In this document: in pieces, positions 8,379 to 16,967 of the stretch
Layout of the letters: every line of letters begins with the position of its first letter
Numbering within the stretch: the first letter of the stretch is position 1
NCBI GenBank assembly: GCA_019186845.1
Contig: JABARW010000016.1
Coordinates: forward strand, 1-64,000
DNA length: 64,000 nucleotides
Direction of reading: 5' to 3'
Origin: Planctomycetota bacterium
Lineage (GTDB): Bacteria; Planctomycetota; UBA8742; UBA2392
The notes under the pieces: model-generated
Seen by the model: only the letters and a program-made list of their open reading frames with translations
Told to the model about the DNA's origin: nothing
The model's database searches: none
Translations under genes and position numbers: made by a program

Positions 8379-10079
8379 ATGAAGCCACGCGACGAACTCG
8401 TCTCGCTTCAGAAGCGGCTGGTGACGGAGCTGCAGCAGCGCATCGACGACAGCTACGAACGTCCGGACGCAGGCTTTGCCCGCTACCTCGGGCAGTACGA
8501 AAGCGAGTTCAAGCAGGGCTTTGAGCGCGTGGCCAGCCGCGCTGAGGTGATTGAGCAGCTCATGCGCGCGAATATCGCTTACTTCGGCGACTACCACACG
8601 CTTCGCACAGCCCAGAGCGCTGCCTTGTCATTCCTGCGTGAACTGGTCCGACAACGCAAGCGGCAAGTGGTACTGGCCGTTGAGATGCTTCACGCCGCGG
8701 ACAACGCCCAGACTGCCCGCTTTCTGGCGGGCAAATTGACGGCGGCCGAGTTCCGCAAGGCCGTGCGCTGGCGCAAGAACTGGGGCTTTCCCTGGAGCAG
8801 CTTTGGGCGCTTCTTCGATCTGGCCCGATCGCAGGGGCTGCCCCTGTTCGGGCTCAATATCCGGGCACCTCGGCCCAAGGGCAGCCTGGCATTCCGGGAT
8901 GCTTACGCGGCTGAACTCATCGCCGCCCTGACCGAACTCTATCCCGACCGCCTGATCGCCGTGGTCTACGGCGACCTCCACATCGCTCCGGGCCACATGC
9001 CGGCCCAAGTCGAGAAACGCCTGGCCCGCTTTGGCATTCGCCGCAGGCAACTGCACCTTTACCAGAACTCCAGCGAACTCTACTGGCGGCTGGTGGAACG
9101 CCGCCTGGAACATGTCGTGGACGTGCTCAAGGTCAAGCGCGACGCCTACTGCATCATGAACGCGACGCCCCTTGTGAAGTACCAGAGCTTCCTGAACTGG
9201 CAGGAGAACAGCTCGGAACTCGCGTTCACCGGCCTTGAGGACCTGGACCCCGGCCTGCCCGGCGACAGCACGTTGCTGGAACAGGTAGTGGATTTTGTGA
9301 ATACCATCGCCGGCTTCCTCAAGCTGGAGATCCCGGACCCCGCCGGCTTCGAACTCGCCACCGCGGCCGACCTCGACCTGCTTGAGAATCTCGTGACGCG
9401 CGGCATTTACAGCGAAACGGAAATGAACGCGCTGAAGTCGTACATGCAGCTTAGCGAAACCGCATTCTTCGTTCGCGCCAATGTACTTTACCTGGGCAAC
9501 CTCTCCGTCAGTCACGCCGCCGAGGGAGCCATGAAGTACATTCTGGGCATCCTCAGGCCCATGCGAGTGGCGCCTGTGGCCGCGCGGGATGATTTCTACG
9601 CGCGCATCATGCTGGAGGCCCTGGCGTTCTTCGGCAGCAAGGTCATCAATCCAAGGCGCAAGCCGCGCTCACTTGAGGAGTGGCAGGAGTTGTTTGAATC
9701 CCTGCGCCACAAGCGCAGGCTCAGCGCGCCGCAGCAACTGGACCGGGACATTGCACAGGGATACATCGCCCACGATTTGTATGCGCGGCGCGTGCTGGAG
9801 GGCTCGAAAGTGGAAGGGCGCACCCGGGCGCTGTTCGGGCAGGGCACCGCGGCCCATGTAGGTCTAACAAGGGCCATCGGCCGCTCCCTGGGTTATCTGC
9901 TGTTTGAAGCGGTGAACGCCGAGCGCCTTCCGCTGGAAACGGTGCGCGGGGCCATCTTTGACAACCTGTTCCAGCATGACGTGGCGCGCAAGCGCTACTT
10001 CGAAGTCCTCAAGCTGGCAACACCCGGCGTTGAACCACAGGCACGCCCATGGACCAGCCACGCCGACGAAGAGGAGTAG
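8379..10079 (+). CDS. ChaN/Tiki-domain protein with long C-terminal extension
   Basis: A 566-residue protein with no signal peptide. Residues about 45-260 match the haem-binding ChaN / Tiki-TraB-like fold: YFGDYHTL (strand plus His), VVLAVEML with Glu, and YGDLHIAPGHM with Asp/His. ChaN-type domains bind haem or metals and are usually about 290-residue lipoproteins; here there is no lipobox and about 300 further residues of unrecognised, largely helical sequence follow. GGAG sits 7 bases before the ATG. It follows gmhA by about 50 bases on the same strand, so it may be co-expressed with the LPS-heptose genes. The ChaN assignment is fair; the cytoplasmic location and role are inferred. Confidence 0.7.
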   Translation: MKPRDELVSLQKRLVTELQQRIDDSYERPDAGFARYLGQYESEFKQGFERVASRAEVIEQLMRANIAYFGDYHTLRTAQSAALSFLRELVRQRKRQVVLAVEMLHAADNAQTARFLAGKLTAAEFRKAVRWRKNWGFPWSSFGRFFDLARSQGLPLFGLNIRAPRPKGSLAFRDAYAAELIAALTELYPDRLIAVVYGDLHIAPGHMPAQVEKRLARFGIRRRQLHLYQNSSELYWRLVERRLEHVVDVLKVKRDAYCIMNATPLVKYQSFLNWQENSSELAFTGLEDLDPGLPGDSTLLEQVVDFVNTIAGFLKLEIPDPAGFELATAADLDLLENLVTRGIYSETEMNALKSYMQLSETAFFVRANVLYLGNLSVSHAAEGAMKYILGILRPMRVAPVAARDDFYARIMLEALAFFGSKVINPRRKPRSLEEWQELFESLRHKRRLSAPQQLDRDIAQGYIAHDLYARRVLEGSKVEGRTRALFGQGTAAHVGLTRAIGRSLGYLLFEAVNAERLPLETVRGAIFDNLFQHDVARKRYFEVLKLATPGVEPQARPWTSHADEEE

Positions 10080-10087
10080 GACCGGGA

Positions 10088-10450
10088 TCAGGCATCCCGA
10101 CGGTGGAAAATGGCCACGCCCTGGGATCCTAGCACAGAGCAGATGGCGTTGACGAGGTCGTCGGCACGGCGCTTGACACGATTCACGCCTATGAACCCCG
10201 TCCACCAGGGGGTGTTGCGCTCCAGCGTGAGATAGGTGGTGCCGTCGCCGGGCGAGCTGACATGCAGCTTGAAATCGCAGTAGGCCACAAACGCGCCAAA
10301 CAAGATGCTCAGGGCCAGGCTGCCCTGGGTGGCGCCAAAGGACCATTCCGCCAGCGGCGTGATGGTGTAACTCGTGGATTGGGCCACATGGAGCGCGGCA
10401 TCGCGCAAGTGCTGGGGCTGAGCGTTGGTGATGACGATGATGGAGGCCAT
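10088..10450 (-). CDS. hypothetical protein, alpha/beta, possibly membrane-associated
   Basis: A 120-residue protein not recognised. It starts with a beta-strand-like ASIIVITNAQPQ and contains one moderately hydrophobic stretch (about residues 40-60, LALSILFGAFVAY), then charged residues ending in HRRDA. The chosen ATG has GGTGAGG a few bases upstream; a TTG at 10471 would overlap the stop of the E1-beta gene. It lies 17 bases downstream of E1-beta on the same strand, so translational coupling or shared transcription is likely. It is convergent with the ChaN-domain gene. Confidence 0.6.
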   Translation of the reverse strand: MASIIVITNAQPQHLRDAALHVAQSTSYTITPLAEWSFGATQGSLALSILFGAFVAYCDFKLHVSSPGDGTTYLTLERNTPWWTGFIGVNRVKRRADDLVNAICSVLGSQGVAIFHRRDA

Positions 10451-10467
10451 GGCCTCACCGACAGGGG

Positions 10468-11445
10468 TCAATACCGGGCGAGATTGCGCAGCGCAGACAC
10501 AATTTTCTCGTGGCTGGGCAGCATCACCTGCTCAAGTTCCGGCGCATAGGGAATCGGAGTCTCCAGAGCGCCCATGCGCATGACCGGCGCATCAAGGAAC
10601 TCAAAGCAGTGCTCCGAGATATATGAGGCAAACTCGCCCGCGACGCTGCCCATCAGCGTTGCCTCATTGAGCACCAGCACCCTGCAGGTTTTCTGCACGG
10701 TGGTCTTGATGGCCTCCGTGTCGTAGGGCCGCAGGGAGCGCAGATCGAGGACCTCGACTTCGATGCCTTCCCTGGCGAGGTCATCGGCAGCGTGCAGCGC
10801 CTTATGCACCATCGCCCCGAAAGTGATGACAGAAACGTGCCGGCCCTCGCGGGCAACACGGGCCTTGCCGATTTCCAGCGCCTCGACCTCTCCCACCTCT
10901 TCGCGCAGCTTGGGGTCGCGGTAGAGATGCTTGTGCTCAAAGTAGAGGACGGGATTGTCATCGCAAATGGCGCTCTTGATCAGGGCCTTGGCGTCGCGCG
11001 GCGTGGCAGGACACACCAGCTTGAGACCGGGCACGTTGAGAAACCAGGCCTCCATGCACTGACTGTGGAAGGGGCCGCCACTCACACCGCCGCCCCAGGG
11101 CAGGCGAACCACCAGCGGAACTTTGGGGCCCCAGCGGTAATGCAGCTTGGCCGCGTTGTTCACCAACTGGTTGAAGCCGCAGGCGACGAAGTCTGCAAAC
11201 TGCATTTCAGCCACGGGGCGCAGGCCGTAGATAGCGGCGCCGATGGCATTGCCGATAATGGCGGACTCGGAAAGGGGAGTCTCCCAGACGCGGTCCTTGC
11301 CGAATTCGTCAATGAGGCCCTTGGTGACGCCAAAGGCGCCACCGTAAACGCCGATGTCCTGTCCGAGACAGAACACATCAGGGTCGCGAGTCATTTCCTC
11401 GCGCAGTCCCTGGGTGATGGCTTCAACGTAGGTGATGGCTGCCAT
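10468..11445 (-). CDS. 2-oxoacid (pyruvate) dehydrogenase E1 component, beta subunit
   Basis: A 325-residue transketolase-like protein. Recognisable family sequences are DPDVFCLGQDIGVYGGAFGVT, RVWETPLSESAIIGNAIGAA, RLPWGGGVSGGPFHSQ and VEVLDLRSLRPYD, which match PdhB/BkdB/AcoB. The E1 alpha2-beta2 complex decarboxylates pyruvate or branched-chain 2-oxoacids with thiamine diphosphate and transfers the acyl group to the lipoyl E2. The ATG at 11445 is preferred over a GTG three codons earlier. No alpha subunit is adjacent; upstream is a 470-base non-coding stretch. E3 (lpd) and lipB occur about 11 kb away. Pyruvate versus branched-chain specificity cannot be decided by eye. Confidence 0.9.
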   Translation of the reverse strand: MAAITYVEAITQGLREEMTRDPDVFCLGQDIGVYGGAFGVTKGLIDEFGKDRVWETPLSESAIIGNAIGAAIYGLRPVAEMQFADFVACGFNQLVNNAAKLHYRWGPKVPLVVRLPWGGGVSGGPFHSQCMEAWFLNVPGLKLVCPATPRDAKALIKSAICDDNPVLYFEHKHLYRDPKLREEVGEVEALEIGKARVAREGRHVSVITFGAMVHKALHAADDLAREGIEVEVLDLRSLRPYDTEAIKTTVQKTCRVLVLNEATLMGSVAGEFASYISEHCFEFLDAPVMRMGALETPIPYAPELEQVMLPSHEKIVSALRNLARY

Positions 11446-11481
11446 GGCGGGCACTTATCAGATTTCAGATGTCAGTTTTCA

Positions 11482-11526
11482 ATGGCTAACGCTGCAACCG
11501 GATCAGGCTCTGGAAGGTAGCGCCAT
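11482..11526 (+). ncRNA. possible structured RNA, SRP-RNA-like apical hairpin
   Basis: In an otherwise gene-free stretch, the segment ATCAGG...TGGAAGGTAGC resembles the apical part of bacterial signal-recognition-particle RNA (CAGG on the 5' side, GGAAGG then AGC on the 3' side). Flanking segments pair: ATGG/CCAT, CGCT/AGCG and ACC/GGT. Against this, the conserved A of the AGCA element is missing and no promoter or terminator was seen. Boundaries mark only the hairpin core. Confidence 0.3.
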
Positions 11527-11674
11527 GTGCGCCCCAATAGGCAAAAGGCGCCCAAAGCGACGATAAAGGGTGCGAATAAATCAAAACGCGGCAGGCAGGG
11601 TGCAGAATTTCGGCATCAACAGAGCCCCCCTCTAAGACCATGAAAAAGCAGGGCGGCGCGGCCTCAAAACCAAA

Positions 11675-11695
11675 CCGCCTCCCGAGGGGAGGCGG
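11675..11695 (-). terminator. terminator-like hairpin downstream of the trypsin-like protease
   Basis: A perfect 9-bp GC-rich stem (CCGCCTCCC/GGGAGGCGG) with a 3-base loop. Read on the minus strand it is followed by a T-rich stretch (TTTGGTTTTG), as expected of intrinsic termination. It is about 225 bases beyond the protease stop codon. Confidence 0.45.
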
Positions 11696-11919
11696 CGGTT
11701 GGCTGTGCCGAGCGTCGAGTAAGCGTCCGTTACCTTCAGTGCTTGCGGCCTGGGCGATCATTCGCGCAGGTCTTGCGGAACTTCGGGCCGCGTATGGGGG
11801 CGTGTGCCGCCCGCCTCCCTTCCAGCACCAGGTCGCTCTCCGCTGGGCGCAGCCAACCGCGATACGCTGCGCTGGTCGCCCTGCAAAGTGTACATCATCC
11901 AGACCCCTGCTGACGGGAT

Positions 11920-13095
11920 TTACTTCGGATACTCATCGTAAATCAGCTTGCGCCACTTTTCCGGCAGGGCACTCACGGGCCTCAGATAGCCCAGAGACTC
12001 CATGGTTTCATCGGCATGCATGGACTCCGTCGGCACCCCGATGAGTTCAAACTTACTGTTGAAGGCCCCGCCGCCACTGTTTCCGGCGCTGATCAACGCG
12101 TCCGTCTTGATGAACTGCACCTGCCCCTTGCGCTCCAGAAAGCCCGCCACGATGCCGCGCGAAAGCGTGATGCCGTAAATGCTGCGCGAACCGCCAATGC
12201 CGGGATAACCAAGGCAGCGGATTTCATCGTCCAGCATCAGGTCCCCGGGGTTGCCCAGGGGAGCCCAGGCAAAGGCAGGCCGCTTGACCTCGTTGCCGTC
12301 GAGGTCGCTGACGATGCGCAGTAGCGCCAGATCGAGGGACTTGTCCACGTGCACGGTCTCAGCCAGATGGCTCTGCACGGGGTCGCGGCGCGGATCGTGC
12401 GTAAACGACACATAGACACCCTTCTGCAGATATCCGCCGCCCTCCGACTCCAGCACGTGATAGCAGGTCAGCAGCAGGCCCGTGGGCGTGACGACCGTGG
12501 CGCTGCCGGTGCTGACTTCACTGTCCAGCCGCACGCTGGCGTCAATCGCACGCTGCAGGCCCTCAGGCTGGTGCACACGATAGGGCGGGCGCTTGCGCTC
12601 GACGCGGGGCGGCGCGGCATCGAGCGAGGCTGTGATCCGAAACGTAATCTCCTCCTCCACTTCGGCCTGGAGGCTACCGCCGTAGATAAAGTAGGTGCCG
12701 GCCTTGAGCCTTGGCTCGGAGTCCTTGTCCAGGGTCAGCACTTCGTTGAAACGCGCCGTGGAAGAAATGTGTTCGGCCTGTTCTTCCAGTTCGTCCAGAG
12801 TGGCCGGCTGTTTGCCCAGGCACAGAATCAGATCAATGTCTGCGGTGGCATCTTCCACCACAACATGAAGGCTCTTGGCCGAAGGCGGGACTTTGATCGA
12901 AAAGGCCCGCAGATAGCTTTCGCTCTGCTTGACCGTGACGTCAATGGCGACACCCGGCTTGAGTTCCGTCACCTGAGTGGAAAGCTTGCGCTCGGGGGCG
13001 GGCGCTTCCTGGGTGTGGGCCGCCGGCGGCGGCCATGCCTGGGCGACGCCGGCCAACACACACAGTGCCACCAGGAGCGAGAGTCCGGTTTTCAT
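11920..13095 (-). CDS. secreted trypsin-like serine protease with N-terminal PPC-like domain
   Basis: A 391-residue protein with a clear signal peptide (residues 1-20, ending VAQA). Residues about 40-160 look like a pre-peptidase C-terminal-type beta-sandwich. A chymotrypsin/DegP-fold protease follows, with triad His213 (TCYHVLE), Asp255 (SLDLALL) and Ser340 (SAGNSGGG). No PDZ domain follows, so it is shorter than DegP. Periplasmic or surface proteolysis is inferred. The second of two closely spaced ATGs is used because GAGGA stands 6-7 bases before it. It begins about 25 bases downstream of the SPFH-like gene on the same strand, so the two form an operon. Confidence 0.85.
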   Translation of the reverse strand: MKTGLSLLVALCVLAGVAQAWPPPAAHTQEAPAPERKLSTQVTELKPGVAIDVTVKQSESYLRAFSIKVPPSAKSLHVVVEDATADIDLILCLGKQPATLDELEEQAEHISSTARFNEVLTLDKDSEPRLKAGTYFIYGGSLQAEVEEEITFRITASLDAAPPRVERKRPPYRVHQPEGLQRAIDASVRLDSEVSTGSATVVTPTGLLLTCYHVLESEGGGYLQKGVYVSFTHDPRRDPVQSHLAETVHVDKSLDLALLRIVSDLDGNEVKRPAFAWAPLGNPGDLMLDDEIRCLGYPGIGGSRSIYGITLSRGIVAGFLERKGQVQFIKTDALISAGNSGGGAFNSKFELIGVPTESMHADETMESLGYLRPVSALPEKWRKLIYDEYPK

Positions 13096-13121
13096 GGGCA
13101 TTCCTCGATGCGAACCAGAAA

Positions 13122-15575
13122 TCAGTAGGCCGGCGGACGCTGCATCGGCTTGTGGAGCGGTGCCGGGCCGTTCGCCGGCGAGCCATTGCCGGGGCGCACC
13201 GCCGTCTGGCGGCCGGAGTTGCCCGCGGCGATTTCGCGCGGTGTCACCAGGCGCATGTCAAGCACCGGCTCCGTGAACTGGAATTGCCACTGGGGCCACT
13301 CGGGCCGGTTTTCGCGCCAGGCAAACACGCGCATGCGGTCCCTCGATAGGCCGACTACCACGCCTTCAAGCACGTCGCAGGAGCGGATGGGCTCGGGCGC
13401 GATGAACTCCAGCGCTGTGCTGCCGTCCTGAAAGAGCATGGGCATGACGGTGGATTTGAGCGCTACCAGCAGGCACTTGCGGTCGCCCGAAAGCGTGGTG
13501 GCCGCCAGTTCGCCCACGGCCTTGCCGGCCCTGAAGGCCAGCAGCGGGGCTGTTACCTGCCGGGGCTCCCAGACGTAAACATCACCCGCTGCATCGGCCA
13601 CCAGCACGTACTGCCCGTCGTGGGCCAGGGCCGTCACTTCATGGCGCGTACCGGGATAGCGCGCCGCCACTCGCAAAGCCGCGCCCTGCGCCAAGCCCTG
13701 CTCCAGCAGCAACACGGTGGGCCCATTGGCAAACAGCAGGCGTTCGTCGAAGAGCGTCAGGCCCCGTGTGGTCGAAAAGCGCGACGTGAGATCTGGCATG
13801 ACGTGGACTGCCGGGCTGTAGGGTTGCAGCAGCGGCCAACGCAGCAAACCAAACTCGCTGTGGGTGGCATAGATGAAGTTCTTGTAAAGCACCGCAGCAT
13901 TGACCCCCGTGCGGGCCTCCACATTGTTGCCGATGGGGTATTCGCGGGCCGCCTTGCGGTGCGCCAGAAGCATGGTGTAAACGCCGTTCCGGGCGCCGGC
14001 GAGGCAGAGCCGGTCGCGCCCTTCGCCACCCATGCGCACGCTGCGCAATGAACCAAGGCGCCCGGTTTCAAATGTGAGGTCGAGGGGAAGGTCGTCGAGC
14101 GACTTCTGCCGCAGGGGATCAACGGCGTAGACGCGTCGGCCGCTGGCCACAAGGCAAAGCGCATCCACACTGGTTTCGCCCTGCTCCACACGCTGGGTGG
14201 CCGTTTCGTCAGGCACATCGACTTCAGCCAATTCCGCGTTGTCGAGGCTCGCCGCGACGGGGACATTCTCAGTCAGGGCCGTGCCCTGGGCCTCGATGCG
14301 CTCGGTCACGGGTGCAGCCGGTTCCGCTTCCACGGGAGCCTCGCGCCGGACCACCTGCTCGGTGGGCGCCAGCTTCACGCTCTGGCCGGCGTTGACTTCC
14401 GAGGCCGCTTCCTTGATGGGCTCGATGTTCGGCTGGCTGACCTTGACCTCGTTCTGACGCGCCTTGGCCGCCTCCAGCTCGGCCAGGGCCTTGAGTTGCT
14501 CGGCCGACATCGATTTCTGGATCAGGCGCTGGATCAGCTCGGCCTTGAGCCTCTCGTCCGTCAGCAGATTGATGTACACGGCGATGCGGTCGTCATCCTC
14601 ATTAAGCTGCTCGCGAAGCTTCTTCACGACCGCCACATGCTTCTCGAGCATCAGCTCGTCGAGCTCCAGCCCCTTCTCGATGACCATTTTCTTGAGCGTG
14701 GCCTCGAGGCTGTGGCGCTGCTTCTTGTACTCCATCTGCAGTTGATCGAGCTCCGCTTCACGCTCGATGCGCGCCTTGGCCCGCTCGTGCTGCTTGATCA
14801 TGCCCTCTTCGCGTGCGCCCGCGAGGAACTCCTCCAGTTCCTTGCGCGACAGCTCTTCACCCATCTGGTCCTTGAGAATGGCGGACTGAACCTGTTGTTC
14901 GGCGCGGACCTTCTCGGCCTGCTGGGCCAAGGCCGCCAGCTCGGCCTGCTGGGCCTCAAAACCCTCATTGCGGATCTTGCCCGCTTCCAGCTGGACGTTG
15001 CCCAACCCCAGGCGCGACAGCGCGCCCTCGGCACGGCGGATGACCTCCTCGCGCAGGGACTCAAAGGCGCCCGCCGCCGAAAGTTCCGTGGCCGCCTTCT
15101 CCTTCAAGGCGTCCAGCACCGCCCCGCTGATTACCGGCTGGATTTCGCCCTTGAGCAGCGGCCAGTCCATGTGTCGCCGCGTCTGTGCACTGCGCTCAAT
15201 GAACGCGTCGATGCTCTCGCGCTGCGTCAAGTTGGGGGTAACCCCCAGCTCAAAACTCACGCTGGAGTCAAAGCCGTCCTTGCTGCGCGCACGCAGCACG
15301 GTAAACGGCATGCGCACGTCGCGATCCCGCAGCAGGTGCAATGTGAAATCGCCCGTCGCTTCTTCCCCGGGAAACAGCAGCTTGCCCTTACCGGCCGCGT
15401 CCTTCACCAGACCCATGAAGCCCTGCGGCACGGCATACTTGCTGCCCAGTATGCCCTTGACCTGGTCACTCTTGACCCGCAGGTACACCGTATTGACGGT
15501 GGGCGACACCGGGTCACGCTGGAAGCGCTCCCGCTCCCTTTCTCCCGGCGATTTCTCAAGAAATTCTTCGCTCAT
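13122..15575 (-). CDS. SPFH-like / coiled-coil / beta-propeller fusion protein
   Basis: An 817-residue protein without signal peptide or membrane helix. Residues about 25-230 follow the band-7/SPFH pattern (VPQGFMGLV, then GDFTLHLLRDRDVRMPFTVLRARSKD, then a helical region). A long Glu/Lys/Arg/Ala-rich coiled coil covers about 205-375. A low-complexity Pro/Glu/Ala linker (about 385-465) leads to about 320 residues of repeated WD40/propeller-like blades (for example EVTALAHDGQYVLVADAAGDVYVWE). The tail is Gly/Pro/Asn-rich. SPFH proteins oligomerise into membrane scaffolds and often hold proteases; here a secreted trypsin-like protease follows in the same operon. The domain assignments are by sequence pattern only. 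Confidence 0.65.
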   Translation of the reverse strand: MSEEFLEKSPGERERERFQRDPVSPTVNTVYLRVKSDQVKGILGSKYAVPQGFMGLVKDAAGKGKLLFPGEEATGDFTLHLLRDRDVRMPFTVLRARSKDGFDSSVSFELGVTPNLTQRESIDAFIERSAQTRRHMDWPLLKGEIQPVISGAVLDALKEKAATELSAAGAFESLREEVIRRAEGALSRLGLGNVQLEAGKIRNEGFEAQQAELAALAQQAEKVRAEQQVQSAILKDQMGEELSRKELEEFLAGAREEGMIKQHERAKARIEREAELDQLQMEYKKQRHSLEATLKKMVIEKGLELDELMLEKHVAVVKKLREQLNEDDDRIAVYINLLTDERLKAELIQRLIQKSMSAEQLKALAELEAAKARQNEVKVSQPNIEPIKEAASEVNAGQSVKLAPTEQVVRREAPVEAEPAAPVTERIEAQGTALTENVPVAASLDNAELAEVDVPDETATQRVEQGETSVDALCLVASGRRVYAVDPLRQKSLDDLPLDLTFETGRLGSLRSVRMGGEGRDRLCLAGARNGVYTMLLAHRKAAREYPIGNNVEARTGVNAAVLYKNFIYATHSEFGLLRWPLLQPYSPAVHVMPDLTSRFSTTRGLTLFDERLLFANGPTVLLLEQGLAQGAALRVAARYPGTRHEVTALAHDGQYVLVADAAGDVYVWEPRQVTAPLLAFRAGKAVGELAATTLSGDRKCLLVALKSTVMPMLFQDGSTALEFIAPEPIRSCDVLEGVVVGLSRDRMRVFAWRENRPEWPQWQFQFTEPVLDMRLVTPREIAAGNSGRQTAVRPGNGSPANGPAPLHKPMQRPPAY

Positions 15576-15644
15576 GGCCGCGCCACTGCCTTTGGGTTGA
15601 TGCTACCCGTCCCTGACGCCCTGTAAACGCATCAGCAATGCTAA

Positions 15645-15674
15645 GCCGGGCCTGCGTTTGTAGGCAGGCCCGGC
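15645..15674 (-). terminator. terminator-like hairpin after the DAHP synthase gene
   Basis: A perfect 11-bp stem (GCCGGGCCTGC/GCAGGCCCGGC) with an 8-base loop lies 36 bases beyond the stop of the chorismate mutase-DAHP synthase gene. The T-tract on the minus strand is weak, so efficiency is uncertain. Confidence 0.5.
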
Positions 15675-15709
15675 CATTATTGCGCCCGGCTGGGAGGGAC
15701 TTGCAGGCC

Positions 15710-16849
15710 TCAGGCCTCCCAGACCTCCACCCCCTGAAGACCGCCTGTGATTTCCGCAAGCTGGTGAGGCGTGAGGGCCTGCCGCTTGTCACTGAGGGCT
15801 TCCTCGCGTCTGGGGTGCATCTCGACGATGACACCGTCGGCGCCCACGCCCCAGGCTCCCCGACAGAGGGCGTGGACGATTTCGTCGCGGCCCGCCGCGT
15901 GGCTGGGGTCCACGATGACGGGCAGGTGAGTCAGCTCGCGCAGGCTCGGCACCGCCGATAGATCCAGCGTGTTGCGTGTCGCCGTCTCGAATGTGCGTAT
16001 GCCCCGTTCACACAACACCACCTGGGGGTTGCCCTCAGCGAGCATGTACTCGGCGGCGCAGAGCAGTTCCCGCAGCGAAGATCCAGCCCCACGCTTGAGA
16101 AGCACCGGGCGCCCCGTACGCGCGCATCCCCGCAGCAGCGGCGCGTTCTGCATGTTGCGCGCGCCGACCTGGAGCATGTCCGCCTTCTCCGCCACCGGCG
16201 CAACATCCGCCGGTTCGAGCACCTCGGTCACAATTGCCATGCCGCGGCGGCGGGCAGCCCGCTCCAGCCAATTGAGGGCCGTCAGCCCGTGACCCTGGAA
16301 AGCATGGGGGCTGGTGCGCGGCTTGAAGCAGCCGCCGCGCATCAGGCGCACTCCCGCAGCGCGGCAGTGGTCCGCCGCCGCTTCAATCTGCGCTTCACTC
16401 TCGACGGCGCAGGGTCCGGCGATCACTTCGAAGATACCGCTGCCAAACTCCACCTCTCCGACCTGCACCCGGGTTTGCGGGCGGCCCGGCTCAGCCCGTG
16501 CCAGCCTGAAGTCTTCGCTGTCGGGCGGGGTCAGTCTTGGCCTCGAGGGCTCATGGCTCAGGGGCACCTGGGCAGCCACGCCCAGCCGCGCCAAGACATC
16601 ATAGAGAGCGCGCACGGCCTGGCCGGGCAGGCCCAGTTGCTTGCCCTGCAGGACGAGGGCGTCCTTGTGTCCGTGCTCGCGCTCGGCGTCGAACAGGGGC
16701 AAGCCGGTGAGGCGCTTGGCCAGGCCCACTTCGCGCGCCACCTCGCCGCGCCGGGCCAGAAGTTGGAGGATGTTCTGATCAATCTCGTTGATGGACGCGC
16801 GCAACGTGCCGAGCACCAGCGCCGAGTCCTGGGGTAATGTGGTTGACAT
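15710..16849 (-). CDS. bifunctional chorismate mutase / 3-deoxy-7-phosphoheptulonate synthase
   Basis: A 379-residue fusion. Residues about 10-95 form an AroQ-type chorismate mutase helical domain (LRASINEIDQNILQLLARR). Residues about 130-379 are a type I-beta (KDO8P-synthase-like) DAHP synthase: EVIAGPCAVESE, RGGCFKPRTSPHAFQG, LQVGARNMQN, PVLLKRGAGSS and PVIVDPSHAAGR. It makes DAHP from phosphoenolpyruvate and erythrose-4-phosphate and converts chorismate to prephenate; the mutase domain in such fusions can give allosteric control. It lies 118 bases downstream of the prephenate dehydratase gene on the same strand, and so is probably under the same attenuator. Confidence 0.93.
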   Translation of the reverse strand: MSTTLPQDSALVLGTLRASINEIDQNILQLLARRGEVAREVGLAKRLTGLPLFDAEREHGHKDALVLQGKQLGLPGQAVRALYDVLARLGVAAQVPLSHEPSRPRLTPPDSEDFRLARAEPGRPQTRVQVGEVEFGSGIFEVIAGPCAVESEAQIEAAADHCRAAGVRLMRGGCFKPRTSPHAFQGHGLTALNWLERAARRRGMAIVTEVLEPADVAPVAEKADMLQVGARNMQNAPLLRGCARTGRPVLLKRGAGSSLRELLCAAEYMLAEGNPQVVLCERGIRTFETATRNTLDLSAVPSLRELTHLPVIVDPSHAAGRDEIVHALCRGAWGVGADGVIVEMHPRREEALSDKRQALTPHQLAEITGGLQGVEVWEA

Positions 16850-16967
16850 GGTCTTCTTTCGTTCAAGGCGGCACGGCCGCCGGTCTGGTCAGCATCCGTA
16901 ATCGGGACAGAACATCTCTGGCCCGCGGCGTGGCATCAGCGGGTGCAGACGGCGATAGCTCGTGTAG

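Larger units (their letters stand above)
11446..11919. other. intergenic region of about 470 bases
   Basis: No convincing gene was found. Frames open on both strands lack start signals and amino-acid patterning of real proteins. The stretch holds the SRP-like hairpin (11482-11526) and a strong terminator-like hairpin (11675-11695). The rest shows nothing recognisable. Confidence 0.6.

Noticed and set aside
11486-11761. Minus-strand 91-codon frame in the 470-base gap
   Set aside because: No ribosome site, no pattern of a real protein, and it overlaps the terminator-like hairpin.
16867-16881. Second attenuator in front of the DAHP synthase gene
   Set aside because: GGCGGC/GCCGCC hairpin only, without T-tract or leader peptide; the 118-base gap lacks a promoter-like pair, so co-transcription with pheA is simpler.
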